Assembly (NCBI GenBank): GCA_026396355.1
Contig: JAPLWY010000073.1
Location: forward strand, 1 to 11,334
Reading direction: 5' to 3'
Length of the DNA stretch: 11,334 nt
Origin: Microcaldota archaeon
Lineage (GTDB): Archaea; Micrarchaeota; Micrarchaeia; Anstonellales; Anstonellaceae
Shown here: positions 1 through 5,400 of the stretch, piece after piece
Numbering within the stretch: the first letter of the stretch is position 1
Layout: the number at the start of each line of letters is the position of its first letter
Notes under the pieces: model-generated
Database searches by the model: none
What the model was told of the DNA's origin: nothing
The model's input: the letters and a program-made list of their open reading frames with translations, nothing else
Made by a program: the position numbers and the translations under genes

Positions 1-390
1 ATAGGCATCAACGTCAGCCACGCCCACCTTCACATGTATTTCGCCGTTCGCGCCAGGCTCGCAGCACTCTATCTGGTCCAAATCCTGCGTGTCGTAGTTG
101 TCAATCGAGGACCAAAGAAGATTCCGCATGTCCTGCACATTCTTCCCTTCACGCGCATCCACTCTTGACTGGAGCGCATTGACTTCCCGCTCCACCTGCA
201 TGGGAAAGCCTGACACAAATCCGTACTTTTGCATTGCAGAGTGCGCGATTGCGTGCAAGTCGACTTCCTGCGCCTGCCTGCCAGAATATTTTGCCCTCTG
301 ATTCCTCTGGTTATTGGCGCGTTCCCTCGAACCGAATTGCGAAGGGGGGCGTGCGCGCGAGCGCGGGCCGCGTTTCTGGAAGCGTCTCAT
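1..390 (-). CDS. RNB-family exoribonuclease (RNase II/R-like), 5' part
   Basis: This is the first 130 codons of a gene that leaves the window at its left edge. Residues 1-40 are strongly basic (many Arg, Lys, Gln), as expected of an RNA-contacting extension. Residues 45-70 (DLHAIAHSAMQKYGFVSGFP) resemble the N-terminal region of short RNase II-like proteins that lack classical cold-shock domains. Residues 93-130 are the start of the RNB catalytic domain: WSSIDNYDTQDLDQ, then VGVADVDAY. The Asp cluster D97, D103, D105 matches the Mg-binding acidic residues of RNase II/R. The position that is Asp281 in RNase R is Gln106 here, as I recall for the short 'DLDQ' subfamily. Known family role: processive 3'-5' hydrolysis of RNA in the cytoplasm. 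The ATG at 390 is chosen because a TATA box lies about 25 bases upstream and no Shine-Dalgarno is present, so the mRNA is probably leaderless. The gene is divergent from the decarboxylase gene. The remaining catalytic and S1 parts cannot be seen. Confidence 0.82.
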   Translation of the reverse strand, partial: MRRFQKRGPRSRARPPSQFGSRERANNQRNQRAKYSGRQAQEVDLHAIAHSAMQKYGFVSGFPMQVEREVNALQSRVDAREGKNVQDMRNLLWSSIDNYDTQDLDQIECCEPGANGEIHVKVGVADVDAY

Positions 391-410
391 GCAAGGAAAA
401 CACTCGCCAC

Positions 411-420
411 GATTAAATAC
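411..420 (-). promoter_or_regulatory. TATA box of the RNB exoribonuclease gene
   Basis: Read on the minus strand this is GTATTTAATC, an archaeal TATA-like element centred about 25 bases before the ATG at 390. Transcription would start at or next to the start codon, giving a leaderless mRNA. It shares the 125-base divergent intergenic region with the plus-strand decarboxylase promoter. Confidence 0.6.
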
Positions 421-485
421 CCGACGCCTTGCGCGTCCTGCCCGTTTCCAAAGCGCGCAAATCACTCCGCCCGCGCAAACGATAG

Positions 486-496
486 AATATTAAACA
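486..496 (+). promoter_or_regulatory. TATA box of the arginine decarboxylase gene
   Basis: AATATTAAACA is centred about 25 bases upstream of the ATG at 516, the spacing expected when transcription begins at the start codon. No GGTG-type site lies between, so translation is probably leaderless. The same 11-mer occurs again at 1492-1502 upstream of the next plus-strand gene. Confidence 0.6.
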
Positions 497-515
497 ATCC
501 AATCGTTTTAATCGC

Positions 516-1418
516 ATGTTTTCCAATCTAGTCCCTAAAAAGGTTTTTTTCACGAAAGGAGTTGGCACGCACAAGGACAAGCTCACCTCGTTCGAGCTGG
601 CGCTGCGCGATGCCGGGATTGCCAAGTTCAACCTTGTCACAGTTTCAAGCATTCTCCCGCCCTTCTGCGAAATAATCGGCAAAAGCCAGGGGCTTCCCAT
701 GCTCAATGACGGCGAAGTGGTGTTCGTGGTCCTCTCCAGGAACGAATCCAACGAGCACAACCGCCTGATTTCAGCCTCGGTCGGAGCTGCAGTGCCTGCC
801 GACCGCGCGCAATACGGCTACCTGAGCGAATACCACTCATTCGGCGAGACCAATGAAAAAGCCGGCGACTATGCCGAGGACTTGGCAGCTTCCATGCTTG
901 CCTCCACGCTTGGCATCGAATTCGACCTGAACCAGGGCTGGGATGAGAAAGAGACCCTTTTCAAGATGAGCGGGAAAATAGTCCGCACCTCAAGCGTGTC
1001 CCAATCTGTGGTGGTGGACAAGCATGGCGAATGGACCAGCGTGCTTGCGGCTGCGGTTTTCATACTGCGCGAGAATGAGGTCAACGGCAAGGCCAACCCG
1101 GGCGCCAGCGCGATCAACATCAGCGTGTCAGCCATTGGCTGGGCTGATTTGAAATCCTTGTTCTCTTGCGTTTTCTCCCTGAGCAAAAAGTTTATCCTCA
1201 AAGTGTCCCCTGCCTTTGCCTTGGCAGGAACAGAATCGGCTGCAATTGCAGAATCAGCCGCAATCTGGCTTTTCGGCTCCTTTTTGATAAGCTCATTCAG
1301 GTCTTTTTTGCAGGAAGTGAAAGTGAGCGCGGATGCAAAGGTAATCGCCGCACAGGCAATAACGAGCGCCTTTTCCCTTGCAAGCCTCATGCTCTTCACT
1401 TATTCTGCGAAAATATAA
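516..1418 (+). CDS. Pyruvoyl-dependent arginine decarboxylase with unusual C-terminal extension
   Basis: Residues 1-184 form a complete PvlArgDC domain: VPKKVFFTKGVGTHKDKLTS near the N-terminus, then LRDAGIAKFNLVTVSSILPP, LISASVGAAVP, YGYLSEYHSFGET and a closing AAAVFIL. The proenzyme cleaves itself within V43-S44-S45. S45 becomes the N-terminal pyruvoyl group of the alpha subunit, which decarboxylates arginine to agmatine in the cytoplasm. In archaea agmatine feeds polyamine synthesis and the agmatidine modification of tRNA-Ile. Family members I know are about 150-190 residues and end near the FIL motif. Here the frame stays open for about 116 more codons, giving 300 residues. That tail is hydrophobic, with two possible membrane stretches near 245-262 and 276-295, and resembles no decarboxylase sequence I know. 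It lies opposite a plausible minus-strand lipoprotein ORF, so it may be a read-through tail or a shadow of that gene. The start at 516 fits the TATA position and the conserved N-terminus. Confidence 0.92.
   Translation: MFSNLVPKKVFFTKGVGTHKDKLTSFELALRDAGIAKFNLVTVSSILPPFCEIIGKSQGLPMLNDGEVVFVVLSRNESNEHNRLISASVGAAVPADRAQYGYLSEYHSFGETNEKAGDYAEDLAASMLASTLGIEFDLNQGWDEKETLFKMSGKIVRTSSVSQSVVVDKHGEWTSVLAAAVFILRENEVNGKANPGASAINISVSAIGWADLKSLFSCVFSLSKKFILKVSPAFALAGTESAAIAESAAIWLFGSFLISSFRSFLQEVKVSADAKVIAAQAITSAFSLASLMLFTYSAKI
869..1390 (-). CDS. Possible small lipoprotein antisense to the decarboxylase 3' end
   Basis: From the ATG at 1390 the product starts with a convincing lipoprotein signal. It has a basic n-region (MRLAREK), a hydrophobic core (ALVIACAAITFASALTF) and a lipobox-like FTSC with Cys27. 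A hydrophilic stretch rich in Lys, Asp and Ala follows (KKDLNELIKKEPKSQIAADS). A TATA-like TTTTATATTT (1411-1420 on this strand) sits about 25 bases upstream, the same leaderless spacing as the RNase and decarboxylase genes. Only roughly the first 100 residues look natural. From about 1067 down to the stop at 869 the ORF runs antisense to the conserved decarboxylase domain and reads like a shadow. The two frames share third codon positions, so each can keep the other open by chance. Either the lipoprotein is real and the decarboxylase tail is incidental, or the reverse, or both are translated. No homology is recognised. Confidence 0.35.
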   Translation of the reverse strand: MRLAREKALVIACAAITFASALTFTSCKKDLNELIKKEPKSQIAADSAIAADSVPAKAKAGDTLRINFLLREKTQENKDFKSAQPMADTLMLIALAPGLALPLTSFSRSMKTAAASTLVHSPCLSTTTDWDTLEVRTIFPLILKRVSFSSQPWFRSNSMPSVEASMEAAKSSA

Positions 1419-1420
1419 AA
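1411..1420 (-). promoter_or_regulatory. Candidate TATA box for the antisense lipoprotein ORF
   Basis: On the minus strand this reads TTTTATATTT, centred about 25 bases before the ATG at 1390. It overlaps the stop codon of the plus-strand decarboxylase ORF. The match in sequence and spacing is the main support for transcription of the antisense ORF. AT-rich sequence just past a stop codon could also produce this by chance. Confidence 0.4.
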
Positions 1421-1471
1421 AGAGATTTGATTGCGGCAAATCCCGGACGCCCCCTCTCCCGAAGCATAGCC

Positions 1472-1502
1472 TTTTAAATACTTGAACATCCAATATTAAA
1501 CA
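1472..1502 (+). promoter_or_regulatory. Promoter region of the 1529 gene, two candidate TATA boxes
   Basis: Two TATA-like elements are present: TTTTAAATA at 1472-1480 and AATATTAAACA at 1492-1502. The first would place the transcript start near 1502 with a leader of about 25 bases. The second would place it near 1522, giving a nearly leaderless mRNA. The second copy is identical over 11 bases to the box before the decarboxylase gene. Which one is used cannot be decided from sequence. Confidence 0.5.
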
Positions 1503-1528
1503 CTCAATTACAGAATAAGGGCATCAAT

Positions 1529-2206
1529 ATGGCAGACCAAAAAATAGATTCAAATAAACCCAAGAAGTACGAGTCAGTCTTCATTGAAGGCGGCTGCCAA
1601 AAAGGGCCCAGAAACAACTCGTGCCTAATCTGCAAGATTCCCGCTTACTCTCTTACAAAAGACAAGCTGCAGCTGCTTTTCGCGGCAATAAATGACATCA
1701 GCCGCCAGAATGGCAATCTGATAATTTACCGCGACCTGAATCTCGTAAAAACCGTGGTCGAGTGCGCATCTGCGCAGCCTGCCATCCAGTGCCATCGCGG
1801 CGACTTTGACCCAGCGCAAGTCGGCGAGATGGAAGTGAACGGCGAAAAATACCCGCACGCAGGCTGGCTTGTTTCATCTTTGACTCATATTGACAATGAA
1901 AACATGAAAATTTTGCTTGACCGGGTCCATGCAAAACGGGGCAGCAGATTCGGGTCAGGGCTTGAGCTCATAATAACTCTTGAAAAGAACATGCTCAATG
2001 TCAGCATAAGCCAAAACACTGATTCAGTCACTCTTGATTACCGCTCCTCGCAGGAAAAAACGATCAGCCACGAAGGCGGCAATACCGGGGTAAAATACAC
2101 AACAGACGATCTTCTCAAGCCGGAAAACAAAACAATACTCGCAGATCTCAAAACCCTGATTCCAAAAGAAAAGCGCTTGGAAATTTTCGACGACCCAACC
2201 GATTAA
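1529..2206 (+). CDS. Hypothetical soluble protein, 225 residues
   Basis: I do not recognise this protein. It has no signal peptide and no membrane segment, so it is probably cytoplasmic. The N-terminus is polar (MADQKIDSNKPKKYES). It is followed by a Cys cluster, C23, C32 and C35, the last two forming a CLIC (C-x2-C) pair that could bind a metal. More Cys and His residues follow around 78-89 (VECASAQPAIQCHRGDF). The middle has alternating beta/alpha-like stretches such as LIIYRDLNLVKTVV and ELIITLEKNMLNVSIS, and the last 40 residues are charged. The ATG at 1529 has no clear Shine-Dalgarno (only AAGGG about 11 bases before it) but follows two possible TATA boxes. The gene is monocistronic: 110 bases separate it from each neighbour. 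Codon use resembles the surrounding genes and the frame is uninterrupted, which supports it as a real gene. Confidence 0.75.
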   Translation: MADQKIDSNKPKKYESVFIEGGCQKGPRNNSCLICKIPAYSLTKDKLQLLFAAINDISRQNGNLIIYRDLNLVKTVVECASAQPAIQCHRGDFDPAQVGEMEVNGEKYPHAGWLVSSLTHIDNENMKILLDRVHAKRGSRFGSGLELIITLEKNMLNVSISQNTDSVTLDYRSSQEKTISHEGGNTGVKYTTDDLLKPENKTILADLKTLIPKEKRLEIFDDPTD

Positions 2207-2268
2207 TCGCTTATTTTGCACTCTCCCGCTCGCGAATTCCCATTCAGCTCCACGCAGCGCCAACCCAA

Positions 2269-2278
2269 TAATATATAA
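2269..2278 (+). promoter_or_regulatory. TATA box of the Cys-rich/solute-binding operon
   Basis: TAATATATAA lies about 45 bases before the TTG start at 2317. Transcription would begin near 2299, leaving a short leader of about 18 bases that contains the GGAGGTG site at 2305-2311. Confidence 0.6.
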
Positions 2279-2304
2279 CGCTTGCTTGCGTGGCAATTGG
2301 CAAT

Positions 2305-2311
2305 GGAGGTG
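2305..2311 (+). promoter_or_regulatory. Shine-Dalgarno GGAGGTG that sets a TTG start
   Basis: GGAGGTG is a strong match to the archaeal anti-Shine-Dalgarno. Five bases separate it from TTG at 2317, the same spacing seen before the ATGs at 3732 and 5479. An in-frame GTG at 2290 lies upstream of the site and another at 2311 overlaps it, so neither fits. Confidence 0.7.
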
Positions 2312-2316
2312 TGGAT

Positions 2317-3717
2317 TTGTCAGTAAAAATATCCATGGGAATAATCCTATTGCTCGCTTTTTTAGCGGTTCCGGCGTACGCGTTCGGCTGCAGCCCCGGA
2401 ACATCAGAATGCTACAATGAAACCGCCTATCATATGTGCAGCGGCACTGCTATTTGGGATTCTCCAACAGACTGCACTGCTGGGCAGACCTGCGTGCTTG
2501 GCGCATGCGAAGCTCCGATTGGCTGCAAGCCAGGCGTGAGGGCATGCGTTACCTACAATACTTATCATCTTTGCAGCGATTATGCGCTATGGGGCGAGGA
2601 AATCACCTGCCAATCTGGCTGGTCATGCAGCAATGGGCAGTGCCTGCCTCCAACCCCTGTTCCGCAATGCAGCACTCCTGGGCAGACAAGGTGCGCGCCT
2701 GACGGCTCGAACATCGTGCAGGTGTGCGACGGCAACCTTCAATGGACAACCCAGCGCTCCTGCGACTATGGCTGCAGCAACGGCTACTGCAAGACATGCA
2801 GGCCTTCAAGCACCCGCTGTGCTGACACGACGCATTACCAAACCTGCAGCTCGGACGGAAACTGGGGCGGAGACAGCTACTGCGGCGCAAACAATGTGTG
2901 CCAGGATAGCGCGTGCATACGCGATCCATCCACCAACTGCCAGACAGTTGGCGCAATCCGCTGCTCGCCGACAAACTCCAACATGCTTCAGAAATGCAAC
3001 AACAATTACCTCTGGTCAGACTTCCAGATCTGCCAGCAGGGCTGCTTCTACAATGCCTGCAGGGCATGCTCAACCGGCGACCGCTCCTGCCGCGACACTG
3101 ACTCATATTACATGTGCGACAGCCACGGGCAGTGGGGGTTGGCAACTTCCTGCCCCAACGGTTATGTTTGCTTCCTCGGATCCTGCCAAGTGCAGTCTGG
3201 CAGCCAATGCTCGGCAATCGGGCAGAAGCGCTGTTCTCCAACCACTCCCGGAATGACGCAGATTTGCGGGAACAATTTTGTTTTCATGGACTATGTCAAG
3301 TGCGGACAGGGCTGCGCAAACGGCGAGTGCATGGTCTGCCAGCCAGGGACAAATTATTGCGCAGACTCAATCTCTTTCAAGAGCTGCGACCAGAACGGGC
3401 AGTATACCGCGGCAATCCCGTGCGCATCAGGGCAAACCTGCACTGGCGGCAAGTGCGTGCTGACTTCAGTCTGCACTGAATCGGCAAGGCAGTGCTCTGG
3501 CAATACAATACAGATTTGCAAGAGCGGACAGTGGGCAACTTATTCCTCCTGCTCATCGGACAGCCCGTGCTTTGAATCGCAGGGCACGGCGTACTGCAAG
3601 GCTGTCCCGTTGCCAACTCCAGTTCCGACACCGACCCCAACACCGACACCCGAGCCGCAAAACAAAGGCTTCTTTGATGGCATTGCGAGCTTCTTCAGGT
3701 CAATTTTCAGATTGTAA
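2317..3717 (+). CDS. Secreted nine-module Cys-rich protein with Pro-rich stalk and aromatic C-terminal tail
   Basis: From the TTG start the product is 466 residues. Residues 1-22 are a Sec signal peptide with a hydrophobic core (GIILLLAFLAV) and an AYA cleavage site, so the mature protein starts at F23. Residues 25-427 are nine modules with 54 cysteines. Five type A modules have exact spacing C-x6-C-x8-C-x11-C-x5-C-x4-C. Three type B modules have exact spacing C-x7-C-x10-C-x11-C-x3-C-x4-C. The order is A A B A B A B A followed by a divergent ninth module. Most modules carry a Trp or aromatic in the x11 segment. This implies disulfide-knitted domains outside the cell; function and ligands are unknown. 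Residues 428-448 are a Thr-Pro repeat linker, and residues 449-466 are a short amphipathic tail (NKGFFDGIASFFRSIFRL) resembling that of the protein at the right edge. The next gene starts 14 bases downstream, so they probably form an operon. Confidence 0.88.
   Translation: MSVKISMGIILLLAFLAVPAYAFGCSPGTSECYNETAYHMCSGTAIWDSPTDCTAGQTCVLGACEAPIGCKPGVRACVTYNTYHLCSDYALWGEEITCQSGWSCSNGQCLPPTPVPQCSTPGQTRCAPDGSNIVQVCDGNLQWTTQRSCDYGCSNGYCKTCRPSSTRCADTTHYQTCSSDGNWGGDSYCGANNVCQDSACIRDPSTNCQTVGAIRCSPTNSNMLQKCNNNYLWSDFQICQQGCFYNACRACSTGDRSCRDTDSYYMCDSHGQWGLATSCPNGYVCFLGSCQVQSGSQCSAIGQKRCSPTTPGMTQICGNNFVFMDYVKCGQGCANGECMVCQPGTNYCADSISFKSCDQNGQYTAAIPCASGQTCTGGKCVLTSVCTESARQCSGNTIQICKSGQWATYSSCSSDSPCFESQGTAYCKAVPLPTPVPTPTPTPTPEPQNKGFFDGIASFFRSIFRL
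2389..3597 (+). repeat. Nine tandem six-cysteine modules in the protein
   Basis: Module starts alternate between type A and type B. Cysteine spacing is exactly conserved within each type despite little other sequence identity. B-A forms a super-unit repeated three times (modules 3-4, 5-6, 7-8). Module 9 has altered spacing: C-x6-C-x7-C-x10-C-x5-C-x8-C. The repeats have diverged at the DNA level, so the array is old rather than a recent expansion. Confidence 0.9.
3598..3660 (+). repeat. Thr-Pro repeat linker
   Basis: This low-complexity stretch encodes PLPTPVPTPTPTPTPEPQ, an extended stalk that separates the Cys modules from the C-terminal tail. In exported proteins such linkers hold a domain away from the membrane or wall and are often O-glycosylated. 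Confidence 0.75.
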
Positions 3718-3719
3718 TT

Positions 3720-3726
3720 GAGGTGA
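3720..3726 (+). promoter_or_regulatory. Shine-Dalgarno GAGGTGA for the solute-binding lipoprotein
   Basis: GAGGTGA lies five bases before the ATG at 3732. It rules out the in-frame GTG at 3723, which falls inside the site. Confidence 0.7.
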
Positions 3727-3731
3727 TTTGC

Positions 3732-5378
3732 ATGAAAAAAATGTTTTTAGTATTTGCAGTCGCATTGGCGCTTTTCATGGGCTGCGCCTCGCAAGGCATG
3801 CAGAAAAGCAGGGCGCAAATGCCTGGCTCTGACCGGGACTCTCATGGCTGCATAGGCTCGGCAGGCTATATTTGGTGCGCGGAAAAAAGCAAATGCCTCC
3901 GTCCCTGGGAAGAGAATTGCACTTCAGCGCCTGCGCTTGTGGGCAATGACAAGGATGAGCATGGCTGCATAGGCTCGGCAGGCTACAGCTGGTGCGCATC
4001 TCTTGGCGCCTGCGTGCGCCCCTGGGAAACAACCTGCCCGGAAAAATCCGAAGTCCGCGTGCTCACCGAGAATTTCCCGCCCTTCAATTTCAAGGAAAAC
4101 AATGTGGTGGAAGGCCGCTCAAGCAAAATAGTGCGCCTGATTCTCTTTAACATGGGGCAGTCCGCAGACATAGAGATAATTAACTGGCCAGAGGCATACC
4201 AAATCGCGCTTACCACGCCCAATGTGGCGATTTACTCTGCGGCGAGAAGCCCGCAGCGCGAATCCTCGTTCAAGTGGGTTGGGCCGATTGGCACTTATGA
4301 CAAGACTCTTTACAAAAAGAACGGCTCTTCAGTAAAACTGACCACGCTGGAGGATGCCAAGAAAGCAAAATCAATCTGCGTTGTGCAATACGACGACAGG
4401 CAGCAGATGCTTTCCGGGCTTGGCTTTGCCAACCTCATGCTAAAAGAGAACGATTCAGCATGCCTGGAAGCGCTTTCGCTTGGCGAGACTGACTTGTGGT
4501 TCGGCTCAACCGACACCATGCCATATGTTGCAGCAGGGGCAGGCGTGAGCCAAAGCGCAGCAGTGCCTGCTCTCCACGTGGAGTCAAGCGAGATTTACAT
4601 TGCATTCTCAAAAAGCACGCCAGATGCCACTGTGCAAAAATGGCAGGCTGCGCTTGATGAAATGAAACTCGACGGGCTCTATGGCAACACGCTGGTGTGG
4701 TGGGGCTCCAACATAACGCCTGGCTCTGACATTGACGAGCACGGCTGCATAGGTTCTGCAGGCTATACCTGGTGCGCAGGGCTCAACTCATGCATCCGCC
4801 CCTGGGAAGCAAGCTGCCCGGCGCAAACAGACAGGCTTTCATCTGCAAAGAAACACTGCAATGACGCAAACGTTGCGCAGGTTTCCATCTGCGGGCAATA
4901 TGTCAAGGTGGTGAGCAGCCTGATGGGCGGTGGCTCAACATTTTACTCGGACGATAGCACGCAGATCCGCTGCCCGCTTGTTGCGCCCGACTCGATGAGC
5001 GAGCAGTGCCGCATGCTCACGATGGGCAGCAACTGCGTGGAGCAGATGGTGGACTGCAGCTTGGCAATTGTGCCTGCTGCAATAACCGACCTGCACGATG
5101 ACCCGAACTATGTCGGCGCACAGCTCACCTGGTCCAAGCCGGACAAAAACGCGGTTGCCTATTCCATTTACCGCGGCAACAAGGAGCTCACCGTGATTTC
5201 GCTGATAACCACTACGTCGCAGGCAAGCTACAACGATGTTTTTGACGGAGGCAACCAGACGTTTGCCTATTTCGTGCGCGCGCAAAACGCGGATGGCGCA
5301 TTGTCCGAAAACTCAAACGTCGTGCTGGTGCAGCAGCTGAGCACTTCCACCACGCCCTCGCCAGGGCAGATTAACTGA
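3732..5378 (+). CDS. Lipoprotein: solute-binding (SBP_bac_3) domain with three GCIGSAGYxWC motifs and FN3
   Basis: The product is 548 residues. Residues 1-18 are a lipoprotein signal ending in LFMGC, with Cys18 as the lipid site. Two Cys motifs follow at 39-63 and 78-102, and a third lies at 338-362. Each reads GCIGSAGYxWC, then xxxxxC, then RPWE, then Cys, with constant spacing C-x8-C-x5-C-x7-C. Residues about 107-330 look like a family 3 extracellular solute-binding domain: RVLTENFPPFNF at the start, IYSAARSPQRESSFKWVGPI in the middle, and LDGLYGNTLVWW at the end. Residues about 365-449 hold further paired cysteines in an unrecognised region. Residues 450-534 look like a fibronectin type III domain (LTWSKPDKNAVAYSIYRGN). 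Such receptors usually bind amino acids or similar small solutes at the membrane exterior. No ABC permease or ATPase gene is in the window, so it may act as a sensor or adhesin, or serve a transporter elsewhere. It is cotranscribed with the Cys-rich gene and followed by a poly-T terminator. Confidence 0.88.
   Translation: MKKMFLVFAVALALFMGCASQGMQKSRAQMPGSDRDSHGCIGSAGYIWCAEKSKCLRPWEENCTSAPALVGNDKDEHGCIGSAGYSWCASLGACVRPWETTCPEKSEVRVLTENFPPFNFKENNVVEGRSSKIVRLILFNMGQSADIEIINWPEAYQIALTTPNVAIYSAARSPQRESSFKWVGPIGTYDKTLYKKNGSSVKLTTLEDAKKAKSICVVQYDDRQQMLSGLGFANLMLKENDSACLEALSLGETDLWFGSTDTMPYVAAGAGVSQSAAVPALHVESSEIYIAFSKSTPDATVQKWQAALDEMKLDGLYGNTLVWWGSNITPGSDIDEHGCIGSAGYTWCAGLNSCIRPWEASCPAQTDRLSSAKKHCNDANVAQVSICGQYVKVVSSLMGGGSTFYSDDSTQIRCPLVAPDSMSEQCRMLTMGSNCVEQMVDCSLAIVPAAITDLHDDPNYVGAQLTWSKPDKNAVAYSIYRGNKELTVISLITTTSQASYNDVFDGGNQTFAYFVRAQNADGALSENSNVVLVQQLSTSTTPSPGQIN
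3843..3985 (+). repeat. Direct repeat encoding the GCIGSAGYxWC motif
   Basis: A 26-base sequence at 3843-3868 recurs identically at 3960-3985, a 117-base (39-codon) period. It begins CATGGCTGCATAGGCTCGGC. A third, slightly diverged copy lies near 4740-4765. The exact DNA identity of the first two copies suggests a more recent duplication or gene conversion than the third. Confidence 0.85.
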
Positions 5379-5400
5379 AGCTAAGCAGAAAGCCCCAGCA

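Noticed and set aside
98..301. Small plus-strand ORF at the left edge
   Set aside because: The opposite strand encodes a recognisable RNB nuclease over the same bases.
2290..2316. GTG at 2290 as start of the Cys-rich protein
   Set aside because: The strong GGAGGTG site lies downstream of it, and the extra residues would precede the signal peptide unnaturally.
2603..3241. Minus-strand 212-codon ORF opposite the Cys-rich gene
   Set aside because: Composition (Ser, Arg, Cys) mirrors the antisense of the repeated modules, and no TATA box or ribosome binding site precedes it.
2582..3256. Long Ala/Thr/Arg-rich plus-strand ORF inside the Cys-rich gene
   Set aside because: It is an alternate-frame shadow of the repeated Cys codons, has skewed composition, and has no signal peptide or separate promoter.
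3616..3650. Short-period ACC/CCG-rich tract considered as a possible CRISPR-like or satellite repeat
   Set aside because: It is in frame and encodes a Thr-Pro linker. No spacers or palindromic repeats exist, and no CRISPR array was seen anywhere in the window.
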